In this document: piece after piece, positions 1-9,214 of the stretch
How the letters are laid out: each line of letters starts with the position of its first letter
How positions within the stretch are numbered: position 1 is the first letter of the stretch
NCBI RefSeq assembly: GCF_000498095.1
Contig: NZ_AUTQ01000081.1
Location: 110,802-146,593 of the forward strand
DNA: 35,792 nt
Source of the DNA: Pseudoalteromonas sp. TB64
Lineage (GTDB): Bacteria > Pseudomonadota > Gammaproteobacteria > Enterobacterales > Alteromonadaceae
Direction of reading: 5' to 3'
Position numbers and translations under genes: made by a program
The notes under the pieces: model-generated
The model's input: the letters and a program-made list of their open reading frames with translations, nothing else
Database searches by the model: none
Told to the model about the DNA's origin: nothing

Positions 1-1115
1 GCCACAATAGCAGGATCGGTAATTTCTACTGAATGGTGTAGCTCGTAACGCTCTTTTAGCCCTCGCAAAATTGCAATGGTATCTTCAACTGAAGGTTCTT
101 CAATTAATACCTTTTGAAAACGTCGCTCTAGTGCTGCGTCCTTCTCTATATATTTACGGTATTCATCAAGAGTTGTTGCACCTACGCAATGTAACTCACC
201 GCGTGCTAGAGCTGGCTTTAACATATTGCCGGCATCCATTGCCCCTTCGCTTTTACCTGCGCCAACAATCGTATGAATTTCGTCAATAAATAAAATCACT
301 TGGCCTTCTTCTTTCGCCAGTTCATTCAATACTGATTTTAAACGCTCTTCAAACTCGCCACGGTATTTTGCACCGGCAACTAATGCACCTAAATCGAGTG
401 ATAGTACGCGTTTGTTTTTTAGACCTTCAGGTACTTCCCCATTAATAATACGTTGTGCTAACCCTTCTGCAATCGCTGTTTTACCAACACCAGGTTCACC
501 TATTAATACCGGATTATTTTTAGTTCGACGCTGTAAAACTTGAATTGTTCGGCGAATTTCATCATCACGTCCAATAACAGGGTCTAACTTCCCCTGCTCT
601 GCGCGCTCAGTCAAATCTATAGTAAATTTTTCAAGTGCTTGACGTGTTTCTTCTGCATTTGGGTCATCTACCTTTTGACCACCACGAATCGCCTTAATCG
701 CGCTCTCAATTTTAGTGGAGGTAATATTTAATGATCTGAATATATTACCAAGCGGACCTTTATCATCGCACGCAGCAAGAACAAACAGTTCACTTGATAT
801 ATATTTGTCTTTGCGTTTTTGAGCGTATTTATCACATAAATTGATAAGTGAAGCCATATTATTCGACAACTGCACATCGCCGCCGACTCCCTCTACCTTA
901 AAAAGCTTTTCTATTTCTTGTGATAATTTAGTATTGAGTTCATCAGCACTAACACCTGTTTGGGCAAACAACGCGCGCACACTTGAGCCACTTTGCTGAA
1001 GTAGTGAGTACATTAAATGAACTGGTTCTATAAATTGATGATCGCGGCCAAGAGCCAAAGATTGCGCATCAGAAAGCGCAGATTGAAATTTACTTGTAAA
1101 TCGATCTAAACGCAT
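1..1115 (-). CDS. clpB: ATP-dependent disaggregase ClpB (N-terminal part; cut by window edge)
   Basis: ClpB is a cytoplasmic hexameric AAA+ disaggregase that works with DnaK/DnaJ/GrpE to rescue aggregated protein after heat stress. The frame reads from an ATG at 1115 and is open to base 1, giving about 371 residues of a protein normally near 860. The N-terminal Clp domain begins [19 protein letters not shown] and continues with [10 protein letters not shown], as in E. coli ClpB. The first nucleotide-binding domain carries the Walker A motif GEPGVGKT (coding bases around 480-505). The last readable residues, [16 protein letters not shown], are close to the start of the ClpB middle domain. An RBS-like AGGT lies about 9 bases before the start. 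The gene follows pgeF in the same direction but has its own heat-shock-like promoter. The second AAA domain is outside the window. Confidence 0.97.
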   Translation of the reverse strand, partial: MRLDRFTSKFQSALSDAQSLALGRDHQFIEPVHLMYSLLQQSGSSVRALFAQTGVSADELNTKLSQEIEKLFKVEGVGGDVQLSNNMASLINLCDKYAQKRKDKYISSELFVLAACDDKGPLGNIFRSLNITSTKIESAIKAIRGGQKVDDPNAEETRQALEKFTIDLTERAEQGKLDPVIGRDDEIRRTIQVLQRRTKNNPVLIGEPGVGKTAIAEGLAQRIINGEVPEGLKNKRVLSLDLGALVAGAKYRGEFEERLKSVLNELAKEEGQVILFIDEIHTIVGAGKSEGAMDAGNMLKPALARGELHCVGATTLDEYRKYIEKDAALERRFQKVLIEEPSVEDTIAILRGLKERYELHHSVEITDPAIV

Positions 1116-1154
1116 TGGGGTTTACCTATTTAATAAATAACGAATTACTTAATT

Positions 1155-1182
1155 AATGGGTATGTTTAGGTGTTTGTTCAAG
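1155..1182 (-). promoter_or_regulatory. candidate sigma-32 (heat-shock) promoter of clpB
   Basis: On the minus strand, CTTGAA (1182-1177) is followed after 16 bases by CCCATT (1160-1155). This resembles the RpoH consensus CTTGAAA-(11 to 16 bases)-CCCATnT. It sits about 40 bases upstream of the clpB ATG. clpB is a classic RpoH target, which supports the call. Matched by eye only. Confidence 0.6.
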
Positions 1183-1216
1183 GTGCTGGAGAAAATATAA
1201 TCAGTATAACGAAAAA

Positions 1217-1948
1217 TTACTTGCGCCAGATCAAAGTTCCCATACGTCCGGTTTGTCCGTCTCTCCTATAAGAAAAAAACAACTGATGCTGAGAAACAGT
1301 GCAATACTCTCCTCCAGTAATATTTTTAATTCCTAATTGGTTTAATAAAATGCGTGCTATAGCATAAATATCAGCTAGAAACTTCTGATTAGCTTGTGGT
1401 TTAAAAGCAACTTCGAATAAAGGGCTTTTTGCCTTAAATAGTTCAAAAACATCTGCCCCCACTTCAAATTGGCTAGGACCAATGGCTGGGCCTAACCATG
1501 CATTAATATGCTCACATTTAGCACTAAAACAATTAAATGTATTTTCAATTATTCCCCGCTCCAAACCTCGCCATCCACCATGAATAGCAGCTACTTCTTT
1601 ACCATCATTACTGGCAAGTAAAATAGGTAAACAATCAGCGGTCATAATTGCTAAAGGTTGGTTAGAGAGTTTTGTGTAAAGTGCATCGCCTGTATGAGTT
1701 GCAGTGTAATCAAACGACTCATCGACAATTAATACATCTGCACTGTGAACTTGGTCTATCCACACAGCTTGTTTTGGAATAAAGGTATTTAATAAAGAGC
1801 GATTTTTTAAAACATTTTGTGGGTTATCACCAACGTGGAGCCCTAAGTTTAAACTTTTAAACGGTCCCTCTGAAACGCCACCTTCACATGTGGTACTTAA
1901 CGTACCCACATTGTGAAGATTTTGCCATGTTGCTGACAACAACTGCAT
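1217..1948 (-). CDS. pgeF: peptidoglycan editing factor PgeF / YfiH (LACC1-type copper oxidase family)
   Basis: This is a 243-residue member of the YfiH/DUF152/LACC1 family. Members were described as polyphenol oxidases or purine-nucleoside-processing enzymes, and in E. coli as an editing factor that keeps wrong amino acids out of peptidoglycan. The metal/active-site pattern is visible: His68 in WIDQVHSADV, Cys106 in TADCLP, His123 in IHGGWRG, then LGPAIGP at 152-158 and the C-terminal SYRRDGQTGRMG. Its ATG overlaps the stop codon of rluD by one base (TAATG), so the two are translationally coupled. The order rluD-pgeF-clpB is common in Gammaproteobacteria. Length is normal. The family call is firm; the exact substrate is not. 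Confidence 0.93.
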   Translation of the reverse strand: MQLLSATWQNLHNVGTLSTTCEGGVSEGPFKSLNLGLHVGDNPQNVLKNRSLLNTFIPKQAVWIDQVHSADVLIVDESFDYTATHTGDALYTKLSNQPLAIMTADCLPILLASNDGKEVAAIHGGWRGLERGIIENTFNCFSAKCEHINAWLGPAIGPSQFEVGADVFELFKAKSPLFEVAFKPQANQKFLADIYAIARILLNQLGIKNITGGEYCTVSQHQLFFSYRRDGQTGRMGTLIWRK

Positions 1949-2925
1949 TAATAATCGATATTAGGATTGGCTTTCGTATCTTCACGAAGTGCAAGTGTCA
2001 TCGCTACCATATCATCTGGTATAGGTGCTTGCCATGTCATCATTTCACCTGTAATTGGGTGAGCAATACTTAATTTTACTGCATGTAATGCTTGGCGTCT
2101 AAAGCTGCGAAGTAACTCAAACAACTCAGGTGTTGCACCTTTGGGTGGGCGCGGACGACCTCCATACGATTGATCACCAATTAGCGGATGATTCAAATGA
2201 GCCATATGCACTCGAATTTGGTGTGTACGACCAGTCTCTAAACGTAAGCGCAAACGCGTGTGAGCGCGAAACTTTTCAGCTACTCGATAATGTGTAATTG
2301 CAGGCTTACCCATTTCATGCACTGCCATATGAGTACGTTGAGTAGGATGACGACCAATTGGTTTTTCAACCATACCACCGGCAGTCATTGTTCCATTGCA
2401 AAGTGCTTCATATTCACGCGTAAAGTTTTCGCGTTTTTGTAACGCAGTCACTAAATGTGTTTGCGCCGGAATTGTTTTAGCTACAACCATTAATCCAGTC
2501 GTATCTTTATCAAGTCTGTGAACAATACCTGCACGCGGTACATTAATAATTTCTGGGTAATAATGTAAAAGCGCATTTAGCACTGTTCCATTTGGATTAC
2601 CTGCACCAGGGTGAACTACTAAACCCATTGGCTTATTAATAACTAAAATATCATCGTCTTCATAAACGATGTTTAATTTGATATCTTGTGCTTCATATTC
2701 ACGTGGGGCTTCAATTGTTGTCTCAATATTAAGAAGCTCACCACCAAGTAACTTGGCACGTGGAGTGTTTAACATTTCACCATCAACGGTTACTTTATCA
2801 TCCAAAATCCACGTTTTTATACGTGAACGTGAATAATCAGGGAACAATTGTGCTAATACTTGGTCTAGACGTTTACCACCTAAGTCTGTTGAGACTTCGG
2901 CTTGAAGAGAAATTTTCTCTGACAT
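1948..2925 (-). CDS. rluD: 23S rRNA pseudouridine(1911/1915/1917) synthase RluD
   Basis: RluD converts uridines 1911, 1915 and 1917 in helix 69 of 23S rRNA to pseudouridine, which matters for 50S assembly and translation termination. The 325-residue protein has an N-terminal S4 RNA-binding domain (about 16-75) and a RluA-family catalytic domain. The signature GIVHRLDKDTTG puts the catalytic aspartate at Asp139, the same number as in E. coli RluD. RTHQIRVHMAHL near the C-terminus is also typical. It is first in the rluD-pgeF run and divergent from bamD, the same arrangement as in E. coli. The length and conserved N-terminus support the chosen ATG. Confidence 0.97.
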   Translation of the reverse strand: MSEKISLQAEVSTDLGGKRLDQVLAQLFPDYSRSRIKTWILDDKVTVDGEMLNTPRAKLLGGELLNIETTIEAPREYEAQDIKLNIVYEDDDILVINKPMGLVVHPGAGNPNGTVLNALLHYYPEIINVPRAGIVHRLDKDTTGLMVVAKTIPAQTHLVTALQKRENFTREYEALCNGTMTAGGMVEKPIGRHPTQRTHMAVHEMGKPAITHYRVAEKFRAHTRLRLRLETGRTHQIRVHMAHLNHPLIGDQSYGGRPRPPKGATPELFELLRSFRRQALHAVKLSIAHPITGEMMTWQAPIPDDMVAMTLALREDTKANPNIDY

Positions 2926-2997
2926 TAGTAACTTTACCCAATTTACCAGTGCAAGCTTTGCTCGACTGGGTTAGAATCGCTTTTAATAAAAGCATAA

Positions 2998-3003
2998 TAT
3001 AAT
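2998..3003 (+). promoter_or_regulatory. candidate -10 element upstream of bamD
   Basis: A perfect TATAAT lies 63 bases upstream of the bamD start, in the 141-base gap between divergent rluD and bamD. No good -35 hexamer is visible at 16-18 bases upstream, so this is only a candidate. Confidence 0.35.
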
Positions 3004-3066
3004 ACGCATAGTTTACTCGGTTTTACCGACTTGGCCTAGCCGAAGACATCGAAGGTAACAAATAAA

Positions 3067-3828
3067 ATGATAAATAAAATAGGGAAACGTGCATTTGCCA
3101 TTGTTTTTTCAGTTTCTGTACTTAGTTTAGGTGCTTGTTCATCAGCACCTGACCAAGAAGATATTCAACGCGTACCAAATCGCTCTGCACAAGCTTTGTA
3201 TGAAGACGCAAAAGAAACATTAGATTCTGGTTTATACGCACGCGCAATTGAACTTTTAAGTGCAATAGACTCTCGTTACCCATTTGGACCGTTCTCTAAG
3301 CAAGTACAAATGGATTTAGTGTATGCACATTACCAATCAGGAAATACTGAGCAAGCATTAGCGACAGTAGACCGTTTTATACGTCTAAATCCAAATCATA
3401 AAGATTTGGATTACATGTATTACATGCGTGGCTTAGTAAATATTAAAGCTGATAAAAATGCATTCCAAGAATACTTTGGTGTAGATAGAGCTGATAGAGA
3501 TGCAAACCGTACACGTGTTGCATTTACTGATTTATCAACTCTTGTTAAGCGTTTTCCTAAAAGCGATTACGCACCTGAGGCAAAACGTCGTTTAGTTTGG
3601 CTTTTAAATCGAATGGCACGTTATGAGCTAAAAGTAGCAACCTATTATTATGAACGTGAAGCTTATTTAGCTGCAGCTAACCGTGGTAAGTTTGTTGTTG
3701 AGCATTATTCGCAAAGTAGTTACTTAGACCCAGCACTAGATATGATGGTAAAAAGCTACGATAAGTTAGGCTTAACCGAGCTAAGCGAACACGCAAAACA
3801 AACACGAAGACTAAATAATAGAAAATAA
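3067..3828 (+). CDS. bamD: outer membrane assembly lipoprotein BamD
   Basis: BamD is the essential lipoprotein of the BAM complex, which folds beta-barrel proteins into the outer membrane. The 253-residue precursor has a lipoprotein signal peptide with lipobox LGAC, so the lipid-modified cysteine is Cys24. It is followed by TPR-type helical repeats: SAQALYEDAKETLDSG, then ARAIELLSAIDSRYPFG, then SGNTEQALATVDRFIRLNP. The DYMYYMRGLVN segment is typical of BamD. Length matches the E. coli protein (about 245). It stands alone between the divergent rluD and the convergent glnB and is followed by a strong terminator. In the Gram-negative cell it acts on the periplasmic face of the outer membrane. 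Confidence 0.97.
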   Translation: MINKIGKRAFAIVFSVSVLSLGACSSAPDQEDIQRVPNRSAQALYEDAKETLDSGLYARAIELLSAIDSRYPFGPFSKQVQMDLVYAHYQSGNTEQALATVDRFIRLNPNHKDLDYMYYMRGLVNIKADKNAFQEYFGVDRADRDANRTRVAFTDLSTLVKRFPKSDYAPEAKRRLVWLLNRMARYELKVATYYYEREAYLAAANRGKFVVEHYSQSSYLDPALDMMVKSYDKLGLTELSEHAKQTRRLNNRK

Positions 3829-3834
3829 TAAACT

Positions 3835-3865
3835 AAAAAGGCGCTTGTTAAACAAGCGCCTTTTT
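3835..3865. terminator. bidirectional Rho-independent terminator between bamD and glnB
   Basis: A 10-bp perfect stem, GGCGCTTGTT / AACAAGCGCC (3840-3849 and 3851-3860), is flanked by five A on the left and five T on the right. It can therefore stop transcription of both bamD (plus) and glnB (minus), whose 3' ends face each other here. Confidence 0.9.
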
Positions 3866-3899
3866 ACTATCTAGAATGTATGAGTAAATAACTCACAAT

Positions 3900-4250
<351 letters not shown>

Positions 4251-4337
4251 CTAAAGCTTCAGTTGTCTCGATTTTAGACAATCATAAGGCTCATAGCAAA
4301 CAAAGCAATTGAATTGCGGTGATAAAACAATCAGTCA

Positions 4338-4346
4338 TGGTATAAT
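4338..4346 (+). promoter_or_regulatory. extended -10 promoter of the first FimT/GspH pilin gene
   Basis: TGG followed by TATAAT (4338-4346) is an exact extended -10 element (TGnTATAAT). Transcription would begin around 4353, so in-frame start codons upstream, such as the one at 4309, would not be in the message. This supports translation starting at 4387 or 4399. Confidence 0.6.
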
Positions 4347-4398
4347 TATCACCATAAAAATAACTATACTTAAATTACTGCAGCAAATGAGAATAAAT

Positions 4399-4962
4399 AT
4401 GAAAAATAAACACAATGGATTTACTATTTTAGAACTTATGGTAACTGTTGCTATCGTTGGTATCGTTGCTTCTATCGCTATTTGGAATAGCAGCGACATG
4501 TTAGAAGAAAACCGTGCTGAAAACTTTTTATTAGAATTAAAAAGAAATATTAGCTACGCTCGTGCACAAGCTGCAAGTACTGATGAAATAGTTGTAATTT
4601 GCCCAGCACCCAATACAGTTACAAGTGATAGCACAAGCCTCGAATGTCAAAGCGAATGGGACTCAACTAATACCGTTATTTTATTTATAGATACAAATAA
4701 TGATGGTACTTATAAAAGCGCAAACGATAGTCTATTACGCGTAATGTCAGAAACTCCGTCTAGTGACAAAATAAAATTCTCTGGTAATAATAGCCTTCGA
4801 TTTAATACGAGTGGTCGTATTACAACAAGTTTAGCTGGCTCAGGTAACTTTACGGGCTTTGTATATTGCCCCAATAGTGATAATGAAAATAACAAAGCAC
4901 TTAGCGTATCTGTATCAGGAACCGCTTTTTATCTTGGTGATACCGACGAAACATGCGGTTAA
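4399..4962 (+). CDS. GspH/FimT family minor pilin (copy 1)
   Basis: This is a type IV pilin-like protein, probably part of the minor-pilin complex that primes and caps the pilus. The prepilin peptidase site MKNKHNG^FTILELMV is textbook: a short charged leader, Gly-1, Phe+1 and Glu+5, then a hydrophobic helix. I start it at ATG 4399, giving about 187 residues. ATG 4387 adds MRIN and is also possible. The open frame reaches back to 4309, but that would bury the leader and precede the promoter. The globular part has four cysteines, including VYCPNSD near the end and DETCG at the C-terminus. It is paralogous to the next gene and faces the pilE operon from the opposite strand. Confidence 0.85.
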   Translation: MKNKHNGFTILELMVTVAIVGIVASIAIWNSSDMLEENRAENFLLELKRNISYARAQAASTDEIVVICPAPNTVTSDSTSLECQSEWDSTNTVILFIDTNNDGTYKSANDSLLRVMSETPSSDKIKFSGNNSLRFNTSGRITTSLAGSGNFTGFVYCPNSDNENNKALSVSVSGTAFYLGDTDETCG

Positions 4963-5041
4963 AAAACACACAATTTCATCTTGTCATATTTGTATCATTT
5001 ACTAGACTGAGTTAATCATTTATTAACTCAGGTCTTCAAGG

Positions 5042-5566
5042 ATGAGGTTATCAATATTAAAAAGCAAAGGTGTTACCCTTATTGAATTAATGGTTTCTCT
5101 TGCCATTGTCAGTATTATTAGCCAAATATCGATGTGGTTTTACTCTGATTTTTTAGCTAAAAACAGATTAGATAACCATGTAAACCTCCTTCACCGAAAT
5201 ATCACCTATGGTCGATTATACGCAATTGAAAATGGCACCTACGTTACACTCTGCGCATTAAAAAATAGCCAATGTACAAACGATGAATGGGGTGCTCAAA
5301 TGTCACTCTTCATAGATAAAAATAAATCAACCACATTGGATGACGATGAACTACTTATAAGTACATTCGAAAAAGTACACGATGCTGACAGTTTAGAATA
5401 CCCTAGAAATGCAATTACATTTCGCCCAGATGGGTCATTAAATGGTTTTCAAAATGGCACTTTTATATATTGCCCAAACGAAAAAACCAACCTCGAAGGG
5501 TTGGCTTTGTCTGTAAGTCAAACTGGCAGAATACGCATTAAATCAACAGATAAATGCCAGGAATAA
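5042..5566 (+). CDS. GspH/FimT family minor pilin (copy 2)
   Basis: This 174-residue prepilin-like protein is related to the preceding gene. Its leader MRLSILKSKG is followed by VTLIELMVSLAIV, giving Gly-1, Val at +1 in place of the usual Phe, and Glu at +5. The globular domain has four cysteines in the same order as copy 1 (IYCPNE matches VYCPNSD; the C-terminus ends STDKCQE), and both end with a LALSVS / ALSVSVS strand. This points to tandem duplication and divergence. AAGG abuts the start, so the RBS is not ideal. Its stop is only 2 bases from the stop of convergent pilE. It probably acts as a FimT/FimU-type minor pilin, since no fimU is present in the pilV operon. Confidence 0.82.
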   Translation: MRLSILKSKGVTLIELMVSLAIVSIISQISMWFYSDFLAKNRLDNHVNLLHRNITYGRLYAIENGTYVTLCALKNSQCTNDEWGAQMSLFIDKNKSTTLDDDELLISTFEKVHDADSLEYPRNAITFRPDGSLNGFQNGTFIYCPNEKTNLEGLALSVSQTGRIRIKSTDKCQE

Positions 5567-5568
5567 AA

Positions 5569-5982
5569 TCATCTACTCCAACAGTAGGCTTTGTCTTTAG
5601 AGCCTGTTGAGCCCTTTAAGCCAATATCTGTAATTGTTAAAGTTGTGCAGTCACCGTCACCTGCAACAGGACCTGAGTCTGCAGTTGCGGTAAAAACGAA
5701 TGTGTTTTTGTCTGCGTTTAACACTACCGAGAGTTTAAAATATCCATTTTCAGTTGTGTCTGTAATTCCCAAGTTAGCAAGTACGTCTGTATATTCTCTG
5801 TTATCAACAAAAAATTGCTCTTGCTTATTAGCTGCATCTAACAAAGTCGCTGCAGCTTCTGCTCGCGCAGCTCGTTTTACATATTCAGTATAATTAGGAA
5901 GTGCTATTGCAGCTAAAATGCCGACAATAGCGACTGCTATCATCAGCTCAATTAATGTAAAGCCTCGTTGTAGTTTACTCAT
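5569..5982 (-). CDS. pilE: type IV minor pilin PilE
   Basis: This is a 137-residue type IV pilin with leader MSKLQRG^[24 protein letters not shown], showing Gly-1, Phe+1 and Glu+5. The C-terminal part has two cysteines (DGDCTT and the final KAYCWSR) that should close the D-region disulfide loop. It follows pilY1 in the minor-pilin operon, the position of the PilE minor pilin of Pseudomonas. It is therefore more likely a minor pilin than the major subunit, although length and sequence alone do not exclude a structural role. Its 3' end nearly touches that of the convergent FimT-like gene. Confidence 0.9.
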   Translation of the reverse strand: MSKLQRGFTLIELMIAVAIVGILAAIALPNYTEYVKRAARAEAAATLLDAANKQEQFFVDNREYTDVLANLGITDTTENGYFKLSVVLNADKNTFVFTATADSGPVAGDGDCTTLTITDIGLKGSTGSKDKAYCWSR

Positions 5983-5997
5983 TTAACAGCCCCTTCT

Positions 5998-8900
5998 TTA
6001 ATCATTTTGAACTTCATCATTTTCTTCGCGTTTATAAATGTATGTTTGTTGTGTGCTAAAGCCAAAACCAACAGAATTATCATCTACTAACTTTATTTTT
6101 CCATCAACAACCTTTAAACCAGGGCCATTAACTTTGATAGGCACCATAAGCTCTTGTTCTCCTGCGACTAGCGGACCAGGAAAATAAAATTTACTTTCAG
6201 GTACTTTTGAATCATCGTCATCACACTTTCCATCGCCGTTTGCATCTGCACAAGTAGAGCCAAAATATAACTGAGGAGTGTCTGGTACATCATAACTTGT
6301 TGTAAATCTAAGTGAATCGTATACTTTCGTTCCGTAATGTAAATGGAAAGCATAAAGCGAACCACCGCCACCACTAAGTGAACATTGATTCTCAGTTGAG
6401 GTATCTGATGCAGGCGTAAAAGAAGTAAAGTAAGCAACACCACCAACAACGGTTGCCGCAGCTAACGATTTTTCTCCAGTACCTAGCTCATATCGCCAAC
6501 CTTGGAATTCAGCCAAATCAGCTTCAAGCTCAACAAACTGATCAATGTCATCTAAAGAATTACCAAAGGGGTCTGAGTTCATAGGCATTAAATCGACAGG
6601 TTTAATCGGTTCAGGCTTATTATCTTTAAATGATTTTGTTACTGTATTTTCATCACGAATCATAAATAATTGATTTTGTTCGCTCGTACTTGTTGGTTTA
6701 GAGCGGTTACCACTACCAATAACAATTGCATCATAAGGGGTATCTAAACGAGTAGTTACCTTCTCGCCGTTTATGTCTGTTTCGGTAACTTTACTAAATG
6801 TAGTACGAGCAACAAGTGGTTTGTAAAAAAAGCGCCTATCTTCTGTCGCAGAACTGCTCCCTAATTCAGCAAGCTTAAAATGACTAAACCCACTAGTTGA
6901 CTCTCCTGGCATATCAATTCGCCAAATATCTCCGCCTGTATCGGCAGCATAAATACGATCAATGTAACCATCATAATCAGAATCAAGTGTAGTAACGTCT
7001 GCTGCAATACTATGTCGACCTTCAAAGCCATTACTGTTAGGTGTTAACGCCCAAACTAATTTACCCGTTTCAGCTTCAACAATATAAACACCTCGACCAG
7101 TATTATCCTCACTGCGTATTGCTTCATCTTTATTCGTATCGTAACCTGCGCCAAACACTAATAATGGCTTATCACCAAAGGCTTTAATATAAGCTATTTG
7201 TGGCTTCGACCACGTTTGTGCAAGCTCTACAAAATCACCTTTACCACCTTCAATTGGTTTATCCCACAGTTTAGTTGGTGCATTAGGGTTGGTAATATTT
7301 AATGCATAATAGTTTTTGCCGCCTCTGCGCATTCCTGCAAAGGCCCAAACGTCATCACCACTGCTTGCATCAATTACACCATCGTTTAAGCCGTCATTAT
7401 TTAAACTTTTATCACTAAAATACACACTAATAGGACCATCCATACCATATACTTTTGTATCGACTTGGTTCTCACGAAGAGGTTCGATAATGTCATACAA
7501 AGCAGAGGGGATGAATGCCCAGCTTTCGCTCACAGTGTTACCGCTATCTTTAAACATATGTAAAAAGCCAGCATTAGTACCTATAAGTATACGAACATCA
7601 TCACCACCATAATCGATGGCTAATGGTTTAGAGTGAAGCGGATCACCAAATATATCTTTTCTTTGGTCAACGAATGAACCATCACCATCTTCATCATCAA
7701 CGTCAATTCCCATCGCCCACTTAATATCATTGCTAGAAAGAGCAATTGGGTTATTATCAACTAAATCGAGAATATCAGTAACAACCGATGTATTAAAAGT
7801 GACTATTGAGCCTTCTTTTTCTGTGTATAAATTTCTTGATGCTGCATTGGTTAAATTTAAATTCACACCGCCTTGCGCAACTAAATTACCATCTGCTGGC
7901 TCATCACTTGGTAACCAAAATGTTTTTGCATTTTCATCAATTAATCCATCACTATTAATTGCGGGAGTGTCTGTGGAATCTACAATTTGTTCACCGACAA
8001 CTTTTAATTTTTTTAAGTTACCCCGCCAGCGAGCCCCCGTTTCAGGGTAAAACATAGCAAAATAAACAGCATCACGACTTCGCGTTTGATCTACGTTATT
8101 ACTCGCCACTGAGGGCGATGAAAAACTATCATTCACTTCTCTAATTCGTGAAATTGTATTTTTTAGTGCTTCTGAAAGTGCTTCAGCAGTTCTTGCTTCT
8201 ATATATTGCCCGCCACCTACACTTGCCGCTTTATCGAGTAAATTAATTCCGCCTTGGCTCATACCAGTACCAAAACCAATAGTGTAAAGGCGCCCTGTAT
8301 CAAGTACATCACTCGTTGGCGTATACAAATCCACTTGCGTATCTGACGTTCCATGCAATATTTTAGCCAGTGCTACTAAATAACTGTCGTCATATCTACC
8401 ACTTTCAAAAGGTATGTTGTCAGTAAAAAGACTATTATGAACAGCTGTAATGGCAGTATCCCTCCCATCATCGTTAGTTGGATCACCATCTGTCATTATG
8501 ATAACGTTGATTGAATTATCACAGCGTAATGGCTCACCAGTACCTTGTTCAAAAGGTGATGTGTAAATTATGTTATTATCTACACTTGTATCTCGCTCGC
8601 TATAAAGCCTTCCATAATCAAGGACTTGCCCCGTAATATACAAATAGGCTTCCCATAATGTTTCTGTTATTGGTGTTGAACCACTTGCAGGCAAATCATC
8701 AATTTCCTGTAAAAGGTTCTCCTTACTAGCTCCAACCTTAGCAACTACATATCCTCCGTCATTACCTTTAAAGCGCATTAAACCAAAGTCAATGTCATCG
8801 TTATCATTAACTAATTGTGTCATCGCGCTTTTAGCGACGTCTATTCTTCTATCATGGCAATCCCCAACTGCAACACCATTTTCGCCTATATAGCATTGCT

Positions 8901-9213
8901 CATTATATTCGTTGTACTCAACCTTACTCGCAAAACATGTAACCAGCTGGAACCCATCTCGAACAACTGTCTGCCTATTATTACCCCGTCCAGTTCTTTC
9001 CTCATATTGATACTTTGTGTAACAGGCCTGATTATCACCATTAATAACACTCCAATCCATACTTCCCGATGTATCGAATATCATTAAAACACGAGGTTTT
9101 TCATCCGTTTCTACATCATGGTTTACATAAAGCTCTATATCTTCAGCGGCTGCTGACATACTCAGTGTTAATCCCAATAATGAGGCAAACACTTTATTAA
9201 ATTTAAATTTCAT
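5998..9213 (-). CDS. pilY1: type IV pilus tip adhesin/biogenesis factor PilY1
   Basis: PilY1 is exported to the pilus tip, where it aids pilus extension, adhesion and surface sensing. The 1071-residue precursor has a signal peptide (cleavage near residue 23, AAA/ED). Next comes a von Willebrand A-like domain with the MIDAS motif DTSGS (Asp47, Ser49, Ser51) and the further acidic motif MTDGDPTNDD. The C-terminal half is the conserved PilC/PilY1 beta-propeller, starting about FGDPLHSKPLAID and including WAFIPSALYD and FAGMRRGGKNYYALNI. Calcium-type loops are visible: DSDYDGYID (about residue 744) and the Asp-rich DANGDGKCDDDD. It lies between pilX and pilE, with 1 base separating it from pilX. 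Length is similar to Pseudomonas PilY1. Confidence 0.95.
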   Translation of the reverse strand: MKFKFNKVFASLLGLTLSMSAAAEDIELYVNHDVETDEKPRVLMIFDTSGSMDWSVINGDNQACYTKYQYEERTGRGNNRQTVVRDGFQLVTCFASKVEYNEYNEQCYIGENGVAVGDCHDRRIDVAKSAMTQLVNDNDDIDFGLMRFKGNDGGYVVAKVGASKENLLQEIDDLPASGSTPITETLWEAYLYITGQVLDYGRLYSERDTSVDNNIIYTSPFEQGTGEPLRCDNSINVIIMTDGDPTNDDGRDTAITAVHNSLFTDNIPFESGRYDDSYLVALAKILHGTSDTQVDLYTPTSDVLDTGRLYTIGFGTGMSQGGINLLDKAASVGGGQYIEARTAEALSEALKNTISRIREVNDSFSSPSVASNNVDQTRSRDAVYFAMFYPETGARWRGNLKKLKVVGEQIVDSTDTPAINSDGLIDENAKTFWLPSDEPADGNLVAQGGVNLNLTNAASRNLYTEKEGSIVTFNTSVVTDILDLVDNNPIALSSNDIKWAMGIDVDDEDGDGSFVDQRKDIFGDPLHSKPLAIDYGGDDVRILIGTNAGFLHMFKDSGNTVSESWAFIPSALYDIIEPLRENQVDTKVYGMDGPISVYFSDKSLNNDGLNDGVIDASSGDDVWAFAGMRRGGKNYYALNITNPNAPTKLWDKPIEGGKGDFVELAQTWSKPQIAYIKAFGDKPLLVFGAGYDTNKDEAIRSEDNTGRGVYIVEAETGKLVWALTPNSNGFEGRHSIAADVTTLDSDYDGYIDRIYAADTGGDIWRIDMPGESTSGFSHFKLAELGSSSATEDRRFFYKPLVARTTFSKVTETDINGEKVTTRLDTPYDAIVIGSGNRSKPTSTSEQNQLFMIRDENTVTKSFKDNKPEPIKPVDLMPMNSDPFGNSLDDIDQFVELEADLAEFQGWRYELGTGEKSLAAATVVGGVAYFTSFTPASDTSTENQCSLSGGGGSLYAFHLHYGTKVYDSLRFTTSYDVPDTPQLYFGSTCADANGDGKCDDDDSKVPESKFYFPGPLVAGEQELMVPIKVNGPGLKVVDGKIKLVDDNSVGFGFSTQQTYIYKREENDEVQND

Positions 9214-9214
9214 C

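Noticed and set aside
71-289. Plus-strand open frame within clpB
   Set aside because: It is antisense to conserved ClpB coding sequence and shows no protein features.
4309-4398. Longer N-terminus for the first FimT/GspH pilin
   Set aside because: It would add 30 residues before a textbook prepilin leader, and the start codon lies upstream of the extended -10 element.
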